64,000 bases of DNA from Lepidonotus clava (Eukaryota > Annelida > Polychaeta > Phyllodocida > Polynoidae), in the NCBI GenBank assembly GCA_936440205.1, contig OW387149.1, positions 9,196,114 through 9,260,113 of the forward strand, given 5' to 3'. Below the pieces are notes generated by a model, which searched no databases, was not told the DNA's origin, and saw nothing but the letters and a program-made list of their open reading frames with translations. Positions 55,101 through 58,100 of the stretch are shown here, one piece after another; position 1 is the stretch's first letter, and the number at the start of each line of letters is the position of its first letter. Position numbers and translations under genes: made by a program.

Positions 55101-58100
55101 GAATGATCTTGGTGGAACAAATGGGTAGCCCGCTTTAAATTTATGTTGCCTCTGGCAGAACTGATTTGGCGCCTCCCTTGCATATGCTCCATGTGTTCCC
55201 CTGCTGTCTATAATTGAATACATATACCTCTCTAAAGGGGGTACCAACTATGCGGTCGGTGTTGAAATCAGTGTTATTTGCTGGTTTAGCACCTATTCCA
55301 ACACTGATTTGAGGGCTGGTGTGTGGGTATGCCTTGCTGAATCAGAGTCGACCGACAGCCAGGAGTCCACCAACCTATTCATACTAAGCATGTTTGATAA
55401 TTTAACACTGATTTCCAAGTCTGCTGATGACTGTTGGCCGATGCCATTGGACATTGCTGTCGGCCAATCCCTTCGGCCAATTCTCTCAACCAATGCTGTC
55501 GGCTAATGCTGTCAGACAATGCTGGTGGGCAATGCTGTCAGGCAATGGTGTCAAGCAATGCTGTCAGGCAATGCTGTCAGGCAATACTGTTGGGCAATGC
55601 TGTCAGGCAATACTGTTGGGCAATGCTGTCAGGCAATACTGTTGGGCAATGCTGTCAGGCAATGCTGTCAGGCAATACTGTTGGGCAATACCGTCGGGCA
55701 ATGCTGTCAGGCAATACTGTTGGGCAATACCGTCGGGCAATGCTGTCGGGCAATGCCGTCGGCCAATGCTGTCGGCCAATGCTGTCGGCCAATGCTGTCG
55801 GCCAATGCTGTCGGCCAAAGCTGTCGGCCAAAGCTGTCAACCAATGCTGTCGGCCAACTCAGAATCAGCCGAGTAGGTACAGGGCTTAAGATTATAACTC
55901 TTCACCAGACTTCCCTCATGTTTTTTTTTAATCTGAAAGAACTGCATCATGATAATGTAAAGAGGGATAAATAGAAGGTAAAATAGCTAGTTTTTTTCCC
56001 TGAGATCTAAAGTCTCCCGAGCTCTTGAGATCCCATCAGGCTCTTGAACTTCTGAATTCATAGATTTATCAAGCAATATTATCTCTATTAAGTCTTACAT
56101 TTACAAACACAAAAGAAAACATTCTTGCAATTATCCATGTCTTAACTGGTTAATTGCATTGATGTTGCAGATGTTTAACCTACCAAAACTTTCCTTCAGG
56201 ATTGAACAATGGACAATGTACTGTATAGAATATTCCCCCTTGTAAGATTTATTAAAAAAAGATGCCTCAAAGCATCTGGTGTATATACATTGATGATGCC
56301 CGAGAGCATCTGGCGTAGTGAAAGGGCTCAATTAAGCTGCATGTACTTGAAAAACTTAAAGTCAGCTATCCGTGGTAGGGAGAATTCTGTATTTGACCTG
56401 GCCAGGATCTAGAGAACCGCATCTATTGACCCACCCCAAGTCTCCCTCAGACCTTCCTTCCTTCTCACGTGCTCGAGAAGTCAACAGAGCAGCCTAGTCC
56501 TTTCATGACCTAGATACCTCTTTCATATTAGGTCCTTACACCCACAAGACACTTACACCTACAAATTTGCAAGAAATTCTTGTATTGGCCCTCTATAAAT
56601 TGCATGGGGAACCCCTTTGATGGTTGTTTGGTAGCTGGCTGGTTTATGGTCCTACCTGCCATAAACCAGCGGCTGCAAATCATACTGGGATTAAGGTGGA
56701 GATTCCCACCTAAAATGGTTGCTGGTTAACAGTCCTTGTTTGAGCACCTAGTGGACTTGGACGTAACTACAGTCTACAGACCAGTCATGAACGCTGATGA
56801 ATACGTCTCTGCCTCCACTTTTCCAGACAGGGGGCACTATTGTCACTGATTATAGGCCTCGCTTCCACTCCGGCTTCGAGAGTATTGACCTACTCTCAAA
56901 GGAGATTTGCTCACCGGAGCAGAAGTTGCAATACCGTGCAGGTTTTTGCACACTCTGCGATTTCCATCAATTTCAGTTAACCCTTACACTATGCCACCAA
57001 TATCTTTTATAGCTACAGGTGATGCTATAACAGGTATTGTACAGTCACCAAAATAAGCCAACCTAACAGGATATTAGTATAATAAAAAATAATAAATTGT
57101 ATATTAAGTATATTAATTAATGTTTGTTTTGATTGAATGGTGGTGGTTGGATGGTGGCAAAATACAAATTCCAAACTTGAAGATTTCTTTTATAGAATAT
57201 CTTGTAGATGTATAGACATTCAATATGAGATAAAATAATGCCTGAAGGCAAAGGGTTAAAGCAACGTTTTTGCGGATCTGTAATCACTTCAATTTTGATG
57301 GATGGCAGACAGATTAATGACGGACAGCTAACGGTAAATATCAGGATCAGTTAATGTATGACAGATGATGTATGACAGACAATTGACAGACACCAATACA
57401 TGTATCCATGGAGACGTACCTTAACAATTAACCCATGGAAAGTCACATTGAACTGATAAGGGTATATGTCACATAAGGGTGGATAGGCGTGTGATTCTGC
57501 CTGAAAACAGGCCTTATTTTCATGTTTAAAACAGAATATACAGTGCGACAGGAGGTTGGGGGGGTCCTAAAAGTACCCTAAAAAAGTGTGACATTATTCA
57601 TGGATGCCTCCTAAGTGTGTGAGTTGTGTAAAGTGGAAATTTAGAACTTGCTATCATAGGTTGGCACCAAATAGCAAGGAAATATCGCATAGTAAAATAC
57701 GCTTTAGCTATCAATGCAGATCATACAAAGTCATGAGCACTGTCGCAAACATCCCCGGAAATGGTAGTTTGCAGTCCTCTAATTACAGCCATCTGTACAG
57801 GAGGGGAGGACAGATATTAATTGCTTAATCGGATTAATGCACTGTCATATTCTCTGTAGTCTCTCTGGGCATTGGATATAGTGTCAAAAGACATGGTTCT
57901 TTATGAGTGGGTCTGTAGATGCAAGGTTCCCATAGTGCATGTTGCAAATGGCAATGTCACTACAATTTCAATTTCTTTATTGATTTGAGGAAACTTCAAT
58001 GTCACATCTTGAATTTGATAAGTACCTTCATCTTTTCATTTACTTTTGTCAACATAAACCCCAATCCCACTGGACTATGTCAGTGCATAATGCGGCTGAT

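Noticed and set aside
55427-55974. Three overlapping ~150-codon + frames
   Set aside because: All three read the same 13-residue repeat of a 13-bp minisatellite; not a gene.
56827-56941. Possible extra CFAP65 exon (acceptor CTTTTCCAG, GC-richer, peptide with [16 protein letters not shown])
   Set aside because: Its 115 nt would shift the frame between exons 39 and 40, the donor (GTTTTT) is weak and no conserved CFAP65 block is missing there.
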